This document shows, in pieces, positions 20,074 through 27,790 of a DNA stretch of 64,000 bases. The notes under the pieces were generated by a model. The model saw only the letters and a list, made by a program, of their open reading frames with translations, was not told the DNA's origin and ran no database searches. Made by a program: the position numbers and the translations under genes. The DNA comes from Streptomyces sp. RKAG290 (GTDB lineage: Bacteria > Actinomycetota > Actinomycetes > Streptomycetales > Streptomycetaceae): positions 3,719,894 through 3,783,893 of the forward strand of contig NZ_JAJOZC010000001.1 in assembly GCF_023701695.1 (NCBI RefSeq), written 5' to 3'. Each line of letters begins with the position of its first letter. Position 1 is the first letter of the stretch.

Positions 20074-20747
20074 CGGCCTCCGCGGGTGCGCCGATCCGGG
20101 TGCTGATCGTCGACGACCAGATGATGGTCCGCGAGGGCTTCTCGGTGCTGCTCAACGCGATGCCCGGCATCGAGGTCGTCGGCGAGGCGGTCAACGGGCG
20201 CCAGGCCGTCGCCCAGGTCGCGGCACTCCGCCCCGACGTGGTGCTGATGGACATCCGGATGCCGGAGCTCAACGGCATCGAGGCGACCCGCGAGATCGTC
20301 GCCGCGGACGCCAACGCCAAGGTGCTGGTGCTGACCACGTTCGACCTCGACGAGTACGTCTACCAGGCGTTGCGTGCCGGTGCCTCCGGCTTCCTCCTTA
20401 AGGACGCTTCGGCCCGGCAACTCGCGGACGGTGTGCGGGTGGTGGCTTCCGGCGAGGCGCTGCTCGCCCCCACCGTCACCAAGCGCCTGATCACCGAGTT
20501 CTCCAAGCTCGCGGCGGCCCCGCGGCCGCCCGCCCTCGCCCAGATCGGCGACCTCACCGAGCGCGAGACGGAGGTGCTGGTCCTCATCGCCCAGGGTCTG
20601 TCGAACGCGGAGATCGCCTCGCACCTGGTGGTCGCCGAGTCCACGATCAAGACCCACGTGAGCCGCATCCTGGTCAAGCTGGGCCTGCGCGACCGCACCC
20701 AGGCCGCGGTCTTCGCCTACGAGGCCCGGCTGGTCACGCCCTCCTGA
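20070..20747 (+). CDS. NarL/FixJ-family response regulator
   Basis: A 225-residue partner of the kinase. The receiver domain runs from residue 9 to about 125, with the acidic pair D15-D16, phosphoacceptor D61 in VVLMDIRMP, and Lys in FLLKDAS. The LuxR-type HTH occupies about 155-220 (LTERETEVLVLIAQGLSNAEIA ... KTHVSRILVKLGLRDR). The start GTG at 20070 overlaps the kinase stop (GTGA), so the two are coupled. Targets are not evident; neither the P450 nor the ABC operon carries an obvious shared operator. Confidence 0.95.
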   Translation: MTASAGAPIRVLIVDDQMMVREGFSVLLNAMPGIEVVGEAVNGRQAVAQVAALRPDVVLMDIRMPELNGIEATREIVAADANAKVLVLTTFDLDEYVYQALRAGASGFLLKDASARQLADGVRVVASGEALLAPTVTKRLITEFSKLAAAPRPPALAQIGDLTERETEVLVLIAQGLSNAEIASHLVVAESTIKTHVSRILVKLGLRDRTQAAVFAYEARLVTPS

Positions 20748-20814
20748 GCGCGGCCGGGGCCGGTCGGTCCGGGAAGGGCTGGCCCGGGGCCCGGCGGCCG
20801 GTTAGCGTCGCCGC

Positions 20815-22050
20815 ATGTTCCCGTCGACGCGCTCCTCCTCCGGCCCGGCCGCCTCGTTCGACCCCTGGTCGGCGGCGTTCGTCGCCGATCCGTATCCCGC
20901 CTATGCCGAGCTGCGGGCCGCCGGCCGGGCGCACTACTTCGAGCCCACCGACCAGTGGCTCGTGCCGCACCACGCCGACGTGTCCGCGCTGCTGCGTGAC
21001 CGGCGCCTGGGCCGGACGTATCTGCACCGCTTCACGCACGAGGAGTTCGGCCGGACCGCGCCGCCCGCCGCGCACGAGCCGTTCGAGACGCTCAACGGGC
21101 AGGGGCTGCTGGATCTGGAGCCGCCGGACCACACCCGGATCCGGCGGCTGGTCTCCAAGGCGTTCACGCCGCGCACGGTCGAGCGGCTCGTCCCGACCGT
21201 GCGGCGGCTGGCCGCCGGGCTCGTCGACGACTTCGTCGGGTCGGGCGGTGGTGACCTGCTCAAGGAGGTCGCCGAGCCGCTGCCCGTCGCGGTGATCGCC
21301 GAGATGCTCGGCATCCCGGAGTCCGACCGGGCGCCGCTGCGGCCCTGGTCGGCGGCGATCTGCGGGATGTTCGAGCTCAACCCCTCCGAGGAGACCGCCC
21401 GCGCCGCGGTACGCGCGTCCGTCGACTTCTCCGCGTATCTGCGCGAGCTGATCGCCGAGCGGCGCGGAAACCCGGGCACCGACCTGATCTCCGCGCTCAT
21501 CGCGGCCCACGACGAGGGCGAGCGGCTGACCGAGCAGGAGATGGTCTCCACCTGCGTGCTGCTGCTGAACGCCGGACACGAGGCCACCGTCAACACCACC
21601 GTGAACGGCTGGTGGACGCTGCTGCGCCACCCCGCCCAGCTGGCCGCGCTGCGGGCGGACCACGGGCTGCTGCCGTCCGCGGTGGAGGAGCTGATGCGGT
21701 ACGACACCCCGCTCCAGATGTTCGAGCGCTGGGTCCTGGACGACATCGAGATCGACGGCACGGTCATCCCGCGCGGGTCCGAGGTGGCGCTGCTCTTCGG
21801 CTCGGCCAACCGGGACCCGGCCCGCTTCACGGACCCGGACACGCTGGACCTCTCCCGGCAGGAGAACCCGCACGTCACCTTCGGCGCGGGCATCCACTTC
21901 TGCCTGGGAGCCCCGCTGGCCCGGGTGGAACTCGCGGCCTCCTTCGAGGAGTTGCTGCGGCGGGCGCCGGGCATGCGGCTGGTCGCGGAGCCGGAGTGGA
22001 ATCCCGGGTACGTGATCCGGGGACCGAAGGAGCTGCGCGTGGAGCTGTGA
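20815..22050 (+). CDS. Cytochrome P450 (CYP107-like)
   Basis: A 411-residue soluble class I P450. The I-helix motif is LLNAGHEATVNT (about residue 250; the usual AGxET is AGHEAT), ExxR lies in VEELMRYDTP (about 290), and the haem-binding loop is FGAGIHFCLGAPLAR with Cys near residue 363. It is similar in style to CYP107 monooxygenases that hydroxylate macrolides and other small molecules. There is no ferredoxin or biosynthetic cluster next to it, so it is an orphan P450 and the substrate is unknown. TAGCGT at 20803-20808 ends 6 bases before the ATG, suggesting leaderless expression. Confidence 0.93.
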   Translation: MFPSTRSSSGPAASFDPWSAAFVADPYPAYAELRAAGRAHYFEPTDQWLVPHHADVSALLRDRRLGRTYLHRFTHEEFGRTAPPAAHEPFETLNGQGLLDLEPPDHTRIRRLVSKAFTPRTVERLVPTVRRLAAGLVDDFVGSGGGDLLKEVAEPLPVAVIAEMLGIPESDRAPLRPWSAAICGMFELNPSEETARAAVRASVDFSAYLRELIAERRGNPGTDLISALIAAHDEGERLTEQEMVSTCVLLLNAGHEATVNTTVNGWWTLLRHPAQLAALRADHGLLPSAVEELMRYDTPLQMFERWVLDDIEIDGTVIPRGSEVALLFGSANRDPARFTDPDTLDLSRQENPHVTFGAGIHFCLGAPLARVELAASFEELLRRAPGMRLVAEPEWNPGYVIRGPKELRVEL

Positions 22051-22148
22051 CCGGCCGGGCGCGGGGGCCGCGTGCGACCGGTGCGCCCGGGGCGTCCCCC
22101 GTGGGCCGCGCACGGCCGACAGGGGACGGGTCACGCCCGCGGGCCGTG

Positions 22149-23774
22149 TCAGTTCAGCATGTCCCGCCGGCGCAGCGCCCCCAGGCCGCCCGCCACCAGC
22201 GCCACCGCGACCGCGGTGAGCAGCGCTACCGGTCCCCACTCCATCCCCGCCCCCGGCAGCTTCGGCAGGTGGGTGAACGGCGACAGGTCCATCACCGGCT
22301 GCGGCAGATCCAGGGCGGGGCCGATCCAGCCCAGGGCCAGGCAGAGCCCCACCAGGCCCCAGGCGGCCACGGCGGCCCTCGGCAGCGCCCCGTACAGCAG
22401 GACCGTCACCCCGCCCAGCAGCCAGACCGCGGGCAGCTGCGCCAGTGAGGCGCCGAGCACGGCCGGGAGGTCGTGCCCGTATCCCGCGGCCAGGCCGAGG
22501 CCGCCGGCCGCCATGATCAGGGCCGCGCCGCCGAAGGCGATGACCAGGTGACCGGCCGCCCAGCCGGTCCGGCCGACCCCGCCCGCCAGCACCGGTTCGG
22601 CGCGTCCGGCGGTCTCCTCGCCGTGCAGCCGCAGCACCGAGGAGACGATGTACAGCGCCGCCACCGTGCCGAGCACGGAGACCATCGAGGCGAGGAACGC
22701 ATCGGTCAGACCGGCCTGCCCGCCCATCCGCTCGAAGATCTCCTTCGTCTTCTCGTTGTCCCCCACGAGATCGGCGGCTCCGCCGGTCAGGCCGCCGAAG
22801 ACGACACCGACCGCGGCGAACCCCACCGTCCACCCCACCAGTGCACCGCGCTGGAGCCGCACGGCGAGTCCGGAAGCGGTGGCGATCCGGCCCCGGGCGG
22901 GACCCGGTCGCGTCGCCAGGAAGCTCATGCCGACATCGCGCCGCTCGGTCAGCGCGTACGCCAGGGCGCACTGCACCGCCGCGGCGCCGGCGAGCACGAG
23001 GAGCACCCACCACCGCTCGGCCGCGTACGGCCGCACGTTCTCCGCCCAGCCGATGGGGGAGAGCCAGGTGAACACCGACGAGCCGTCGTCCGTCGCGGAG
23101 TCGCCCGCCGCCTTCAGGACGAAAGCGGCGCCGATCACCGCCGCCGTCAGCCCCTTCGCGAGCCGCGCGCTCTCGGTGAACTGAGCGGCGATCGCGGCGG
23201 TGCAGGCGAACAGCACCCCCACCCCGGCGACGGCCGACGCGAGCGCCACCGCTCCGGCGCCGCCCGCCCCCGACCCGGCCATCCCCGCCATGATCATCAG
23301 GGCCAGCCCGGCGTTGGCGATCACCGCGGCGAGCAGTGCCGCGGTCAGCGGGGCGCGGCGCCCCACCATGGCCGAGGAGAGCATCTCCTGACGGCCGGTC
23401 TCCTCTTCCTCCCGGGTGTGCCGCACGACGACGACCAGGCTCATCACCGCCGCCAGCGCGGCCCCGAAGGCCATCATGCGCCAGCCGACGAGTCCGCCGA
23501 CGGAGTCGCCGAACACCGGCCCGTACATCGCCCGCACCGAGCTGTTGCCGTTCATCGAGGCGGCGAGCTCGGCACGCCGGCCGGCCGTGTCGTAGAGCGC
23601 GGAGATGGACTTCCCGACGGAGGAGAACGAGCCGCCGAGCACGATCACCCAGAGCGGCATGATGATCCGGTCGCGCCGCAGGGCGAGCCTCAGCAGGGGC
23701 CAGGTCCCCGCGAGCTGTCCGGCCCCCGCCCGGCGCCCCGCGCCGGCCTTGGCGGTCATGGTCACGGCAGTCAT
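22149..23774 (-). CDS. ABC exporter permease (polyketide-antibiotic exporter type)
   Basis: A 541-residue integral membrane protein with about 12 hydrophobic segments, organised as two similar halves of six. This pattern is seen in ABC-2-like permeases annotated as exporters of polyketide antibiotics. The amphipathic N-terminus GTWPLLRLALRRDRI precedes the first helix. Its ATG overlaps the stop of the ATPase gene by 4 bases, so the two form one coupled transporter operon. Regulation is expected from the divergent GbsR/MarR gene. The export substrate is unknown; small lipophilic compounds are typical. Confidence 0.88.
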   Translation of the reverse strand: MTAVTMTAKAGAGRRAGAGQLAGTWPLLRLALRRDRIIMPLWVIVLGGSFSSVGKSISALYDTAGRRAELAASMNGNSSVRAMYGPVFGDSVGGLVGWRMMAFGAALAAVMSLVVVVRHTREEEETGRQEMLSSAMVGRRAPLTAALLAAVIANAGLALMIMAGMAGSGAGGAGAVALASAVAGVGVLFACTAAIAAQFTESARLAKGLTAAVIGAAFVLKAAGDSATDDGSSVFTWLSPIGWAENVRPYAAERWWVLLVLAGAAAVQCALAYALTERRDVGMSFLATRPGPARGRIATASGLAVRLQRGALVGWTVGFAAVGVVFGGLTGGAADLVGDNEKTKEIFERMGGQAGLTDAFLASMVSVLGTVAALYIVSSVLRLHGEETAGRAEPVLAGGVGRTGWAAGHLVIAFGGAALIMAAGGLGLAAGYGHDLPAVLGASLAQLPAVWLLGGVTVLLYGALPRAAVAAWGLVGLCLALGWIGPALDLPQPVMDLSPFTHLPKLPGAGMEWGPVALLTAVAVALVAGGLGALRRRDMLN

Positions 23775-24685
23775 CGCGCCGCCACCTCCGGGGCCGGGGC
23801 GGTGTCCGCCGCGTAGTGCCGCAGGAACAGCTCCTCCAGCGTGGGCGGGGTGCTGCTCAGCGACCTGACCCCGGACGCCGAGAGCGACTTGAGGACGGCG
23901 TCCAGCTTGTCCGTGTCGACCTGGAGTGTGACCTGGCGCCCCTGGATGTCGAGGTCGTGCACCCCGGGCAGTCCCGCCAGCCCGGCGGGCTCGGCGGCCA
24001 GTTCGGCACGGATGTTCGTCCGCGTCAGATGGCGCATGGCGGACAGCGAGCCGGTCTCCACCGTCCGTCCCTGCCGGATGATGCTGACCCGGTCGCAGAG
24101 CGACTCGACCTCACTGAGGATGTGGCTGGAGAGCAGGATCGTCCGCCCGCGGTCGCGTTCCTCGGCGACGCAGGCCTGGAAGACCTCCTCCATCAGGGGG
24201 TCGAGCCCGCTGGTCGGTTCGTCGAGGATCAGCAGGTCCACCTCGGAGGCGAACGCGGCGACCAGGGCCACCTTCTGCCGGTTGCCCTTGGAGTACGTCC
24301 GGCCCTTCTTGGTCGGGTCGAGCTCGAACCGGTCGACGAGGCCGGCGCGCCGGGCGTCGTCGAGGCCGCCGCGCAGCCGCCCGTAGAGATCGATCACCTC
24401 GCCGCCGGAGAGGTTGCGCCACAGCGTGACGTCACCGGGGACGTAGGCCACCCGCCGGTGCAGTTCGACCGCGTCGTGCCACGGGTCGCGGCCGAGCAGC
24501 TGGGCGGCGCCGGAGTCGGCCCGCAGCAGGCCGAGCAGCACCCGGATGGTGGTGGACTTCCCTGACCCGTTGGGCCCGAGGAAGCCGTGGACCTCACCGG
24601 ACTCGACGGCCAGGTCGAGCCCGTCCAACGCGTGTGTCCGGCCGAACGACTTGTGCAGCCCGGCCACGGTGATTGCCTTCGTCAT
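23771..24685 (-). CDS. ABC transporter ATP-binding protein
   Basis: A 304-residue ATPase partner of the permease. Walker A is GPNGSGKST; the signature motif is degenerate, YSKGNRQKVAL in place of LSGGQ; Walker B is DLLILDEPTSGLDP; and the H-loop lies in LLSSHILSE. The atypical signature is common in this drug-exporter subgroup. The C-terminal 90 residues form an accessory domain. A TTCACA-17-TACTTT promoter on this strand (24716-24721 and 24693-24698) places transcription at or next to the ATG, with no leader. Two overlapping inverted repeats cover that promoter. Confidence 0.94.
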   Translation of the reverse strand: MTKAITVAGLHKSFGRTHALDGLDLAVESGEVHGFLGPNGSGKSTTIRVLLGLLRADSGAAQLLGRDPWHDAVELHRRVAYVPGDVTLWRNLSGGEVIDLYGRLRGGLDDARRAGLVDRFELDPTKKGRTYSKGNRQKVALVAAFASEVDLLILDEPTSGLDPLMEEVFQACVAEERDRGRTILLSSHILSEVESLCDRVSIIRQGRTVETGSLSAMRHLTRTNIRAELAAEPAGLAGLPGVHDLDIQGRQVTLQVDTDKLDAVLKSLSASGVRSLSSTPPTLEELFLRHYAADTAPAPEVAAR

Positions 24686-24691
24686 GATTTT

Positions 24692-24720
24692 GAAAGTACG
24701 CTACTTTCACAAACTTGTGA
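24692..24720. promoter_or_regulatory. Overlapping operators between the ABC operon and its regulator
   Basis: GAAAGTA-CGC-TACTTTC (24692-24708) is a perfect inverted repeat, and TCACAA-AC-TTGTGA (24707-24720) is a second one joined to it. Together they span the -10 to -35 of the ABC promoter. The base composition is strikingly AT-rich for this genome. Likely the binding site of the adjacent GbsR/MarR regulator. Confidence 0.75.
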
Positions 24721-24797
24721 AGTTAAGGAAGCGTATAAACTCGGAGCCGGAACCGGGGACGGGGATCAGCCGGGGGATCAGGGGAGACGATGGGCCG

Positions 24798-25343
24798 ATG
24801 AGCAGCGAAACCGGAGAGCAAGCACGCCAGGCGGAGGCGGGGGACGGGCGCGACGCGGAGGCCGTGTCGCGGTTCGTCGAGCGGTTCGCGTCCGAGATGA
24901 CCGAGGCGGGGATGCAGCGCATGGCCTCGCGCGTCTTCGCCGCGCTCCTCGCCGACGACGACGCCTCCATGACCTCGGCCGAGCTCGCCCTGGCCCTGCA
25001 GATCAGCCCGGCCGCCGTCTCCGGCGCAGTGAGTTACCTCACTCAGGTCAGCATGGTGGGCCGCGAGCGCGACCCGGGTTCCCGCCGCGACCGCTACCGC
25101 CTGCACAACGAGATCTGGTACACCACCTTCGCCAGCCGCGACCAGGTGCTCACCCGCTGGGAGCGCACCCTCAAGGAGGGCGCCCGCACGCTCGGGGAGC
25201 ACACGCCGGCCGGTGCGCGGATCGCCGAGACGGCCGCGTTCTTCGAGTTCCTGCAGTCGGAGCTGGAGGGCCTGATGGGCCGCTGGCAGGAGCACCGCAA
25301 GACCCTCGACCTCCCGACGGCCGCCGGGCCCGCGGGCGCCTGA
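24798..25343 (+). CDS. GbsR/MarR-family transcriptional regulator
   Basis: A 181-residue winged-helix protein. Residues about 20-110 hold the HTH: DASMTSAELALALQISPAAVSGAVSYLTQ is the recognition region, and ERDPGSRRDRYRL is the wing. A helical C-terminal part follows, probably for dimerisation. It is divergent from the ABC exporter genes across a 112-bp region containing two inverted repeats, the classical arrangement of a local repressor that is relieved by the exported compound. Start ATG 24798 with GGGGAG about 11 bases upstream. The ligand is unknown. Confidence 0.9.
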   Translation: MSSETGEQARQAEAGDGRDAEAVSRFVERFASEMTEAGMQRMASRVFAALLADDDASMTSAELALALQISPAAVSGAVSYLTQVSMVGRERDPGSRRDRYRLHNEIWYTTFASRDQVLTRWERTLKEGARTLGEHTPAGARIAETAAFFEFLQSELEGLMGRWQEHRKTLDLPTAAGPAGA

Positions 25344-25402
25344 CGGCGCCCGTCACGGACCGGCGACGGCATGGGCGACGGGGGAATGGGCGGCGGGGCC
25401 GG

Positions 25403-26259
25403 CTACCCCTCGACCGCCGGCAGCATCAGCCCCCACGCCCCCGGCCGCACCGTCCAGGTCCGCGTCCGGACCGGCCCGCCGACCTGTATGTCCGCGCGGT
25501 AGCGGAAGTCCGCGCCGGAGACCGTGACGGCCTTGGCCTCCGTGGTGACCGGTTCGCCGTCCGGCGAGTGGATCGTCACCTCCGCGAGGCCGCCGTCGCC
25601 GCACCCCGAGGTCATGGTCACCGATTCGACCGGGCGGTCCAGATCGTTCAGCAGGACGCCGTCCGCCTCGACCCGCAGCCGGTGCAAGGGCGGCGGGGCG
25701 GCCGGCGCCGAGGGCGCGGTGTGCACCAGGGTGCGGACCAGGGAGCGGCAGGTGTCCCAGACCGCGGTGACGCCCGTGTGGGGCGCCTCCGCGCCCGGTG
25801 CGCCGCTCAGGGCGGGGATGCGCAGCGCGCCCAGGACGACCCCGTCGCTGTCGTCGACCAGCAGGTCCAGCCGCCGCACCACGCCGTCGAGCGCGGTGCG
25901 GGCGGCGGCCACCGCACCCGTCGGCACGCCGAGTGAGTGGGCGAGTTCCAGCGCGGCCGCGGCGCCGACCGGGATCAGTGAGAGGGCGCTGCCGGCGGGC
26001 TCCCGCTCGCGGTGCAGCAGGGCCACCGCACGCCTCAGCGCCCGGTCGTCACCGATCACCACCGCGCGCCGGCCGCCCCGGCGGGACAGGGCCCGGGCGA
26101 ACTCCTCGGGGTTGTCGGGAAGGCAGATCTTGGCGTGCGAGCCGGCGCTCAGCACGTCCTTGGCGATCCGGACGGACTCGCCGTCCGTCCGGCGGGCGAC
26201 CGGATCGATCACCACCAGCAAATGGGGCGCACCGTTACCGGGGGCTGGGCAGCCGACAC
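25403..26259 (-). CDS. Diacylglycerol-kinase-like protein with degenerate nucleotide motif
   Basis: About 285 residues related to the lipid/diacylglycerol kinase catalytic fold: LLVVIDPVARRTDGESVRIAKDVL at the N-terminus, then VVIGDDRALRRAVALL where active members have GGDGT, and a beta-sandwich-like C-terminus. The missing GGDGT suggests a non-catalytic or altered protein. The start is uncertain. The open frame continues to 26383 without a ribosome site, but GTG 26259, with AGGAAGG about 6 bases upstream, lies one frame away; a single missing base in the G run at 26240-26244 (C run on this strand) would join them. I annotate from that GTG. It is divergent from purA. Confidence 0.6.
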
Positions 26260-26293
26260 CTCGGTCCTTCCTCGGGTAGCATCTTGGTGCAAG

Positions 26294-26321
26294 AGCCCCT
26301 TGCGCTATTGCGCCAGGGGCT
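26294..26321. other. Hairpin in the divergent region before purA
   Basis: AGCCCCT pairs with AGGGGCT, with an inner GCGC/GCGC and a TATT loop, followed by TTGGTCTATT. It could be a leader hairpin or a bidirectional insulator between the kinase-like gene and purA. No gene lies upstream of it on the plus strand, so a simple terminator is unlikely. Confidence 0.5.
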
Positions 26322-26368
26322 TGGTCTATTCCGGGGCACCCGGTTCGACGGTTCAGGCCTTGTCGTAC

Positions 26369-26393
26369 AACGTCGTACGGCATGTACGACGTT
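26369..26393. promoter_or_regulatory. Inverted-repeat operator upstream of purA
   Basis: A perfect 10-bp inverted repeat, AACGTCGTAC and GTACGACGTT, separated by GGCAT. A further GTCGTAC at 26362-26368 repeats one half-site 10 bp upstream. It lies 53-77 bp before the purA start. Likely the target of a dimeric regulator, identity unknown. Confidence 0.6.
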
Positions 26394-26445
26394 TACGTAC
26401 GCCCCCTGACCTTGGACATGCCCCGCCCGGAAGGGGTGTACGCCT

Positions 26446-27729
26446 GTGCCCGCACTTGTGCTGCTCGGTGCTCAGTGGGGTGACGAGGGCAAGGGGAAGG
26501 CCACCGACCTCCTCGGTGGATCCGTGGACTATGTGGTGCGCTACCAGGGCGGCAACAATGCCGGCCACACGGTGGTCGTCGGCGACCAGAAATACGCACT
26601 TCATCTCCTCCCCTCCGGAATCCTGTCACCGGGGTGTACCCCGGTCATCGGTAACGGTGTCGTCGTCGACCCTGCGGTCCTGCTCTCCGAGCTGAGTGGG
26701 CTGAACGACCGCGGCGTGGACACGTCCAAGCTGCTGATCAGCGGTAACGCTCATTTGATCACCCCGTACAACGTCACGGTCGACAAGGTGACGGAACGGT
26801 TCCTCGGTAAGCGCAAGATCGGCACGACCGGGCGCGGTATCGGCCCGACGTATGCCGACAAGATCAACCGGGTCGGCATCCGCGTCCAGGACCTCTACGA
26901 CGAGTCGATCCTGGAGCAGAAGGTCGAGGCGGCCCTGGAGCAGAAGAACCAGCTTCTGGCCAAGGTCTTCAACCGGCGCGCGATCGAGGCCGGCAAGGTC
27001 GTCGAGGACATGCTCCAGTACGCGGAGCAGATCAAGCCCTACGTCGCCGACACCACGCTGATCCTGAACGACGCCATCGACGCGGGCAAGGTCGTCCTCT
27101 TCGAGGGCGGTCAGGGCACGCTGCTCGACGTCGACCACGGCACGTATCCCTTCGTCACCTCGTCGAACCCGACCGCCGGCGGCGCCTGCACCGGTTCCGG
27201 CGTCGGCCCGACGAAGATCAGCCGGGTCATCGGCATCCTCAAGGCCTATACGACGCGTGTCGGCGCCGGTCCGTTCCCGACCGAGCTGCTCGACGAGGAC
27301 GGCGAGGCGCTGCGCCGGATCGGTGGCGAGCGCGGTGTCACCACCGGCCGTGACCGCCGCTGCGGCTGGTTCGACGCCCCGATCGCGCGGTACGCGACCC
27401 GGGTCAACGGGCTGACCGACTTCTTCCTCACCAAGCTCGACGTGCTCACCGGCTGGGAGCAGATCCCGGTCTGCGTGGCGTACGAGATCGACGGCAAGCG
27501 CGTCGAGGAGCTCCCGTACAACCAGACCGACTTCCACCACGCGAAGCCGGTCTACGAGATGCTGCCGGGCTGGTCCGAGGACATCACCAAGGCGAAGACC
27601 TTCGCCGACCTGCCGAAGAACGCGCAGGGTTACGTGAAGGCGCTGGAGGAGATGTCCGGCGCCCCGATCTCCGCGATCGGTGTCGGCCCCGGCCGGACCG
27701 AGACCATCGAGATCAACTCGTTCCTGTAG
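26446..27729 (+). CDS. purA: Adenylosuccinate synthetase
   Basis: Joins IMP and aspartate with GTP hydrolysis to make adenylosuccinate, the committed step to AMP. The 427-residue protein has the family size. Seen: VLLGAQWGDEGKGKATDLL (P-loop-like GDEGKGK and the catalytic Asp), GGNNAGHTV with the catalytic His, TGRGIGPTYADK, FEGGQGTLLDVDHGTYPFVTSSN, and GRDRRCGWFDA. It starts with GTG at 26446, preceded by GGAAGGGG about 11 bases upstream. The inverted repeat upstream is a candidate control site. A strong terminator follows 15 bp after the stop. Confidence 0.98.
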   Translation: MPALVLLGAQWGDEGKGKATDLLGGSVDYVVRYQGGNNAGHTVVVGDQKYALHLLPSGILSPGCTPVIGNGVVVDPAVLLSELSGLNDRGVDTSKLLISGNAHLITPYNVTVDKVTERFLGKRKIGTTGRGIGPTYADKINRVGIRVQDLYDESILEQKVEAALEQKNQLLAKVFNRRAIEAGKVVEDMLQYAEQIKPYVADTTLILNDAIDAGKVVLFEGGQGTLLDVDHGTYPFVTSSNPTAGGACTGSGVGPTKISRVIGILKAYTTRVGAGPFPTELLDEDGEALRRIGGERGVTTGRDRRCGWFDAPIARYATRVNGLTDFFLTKLDVLTGWEQIPVCVAYEIDGKRVEELPYNQTDFHHAKPVYEMLPGWSEDITKAKTFADLPKNAQGYVKALEEMSGAPISAIGVGPGRTETIEINSFL

Positions 27730-27744
27730 GCACCTGGAGCGGAA

Positions 27745-27777
27745 GGAGGGCCGGGGCGCCGAGCGTCCCGGCCCTCC
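27745..27777 (+). terminator. purA terminator
   Basis: A perfect 11-bp stem GGAGGGCCGGG/CCCGGCCCTCC with an 11-base loop, between convergent purA and the PstS-like gene; it probably serves both. Confidence 0.8.
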
Positions 27778-27790
27778 CGCATGTGCGGCC

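Noticed and set aside
20734..23013. Long minus-strand frame opposite the P450 and part of the permease
   Set aside because: The P450 haem and I-helix motifs are on the plus strand; the antisense frame shows no domain.
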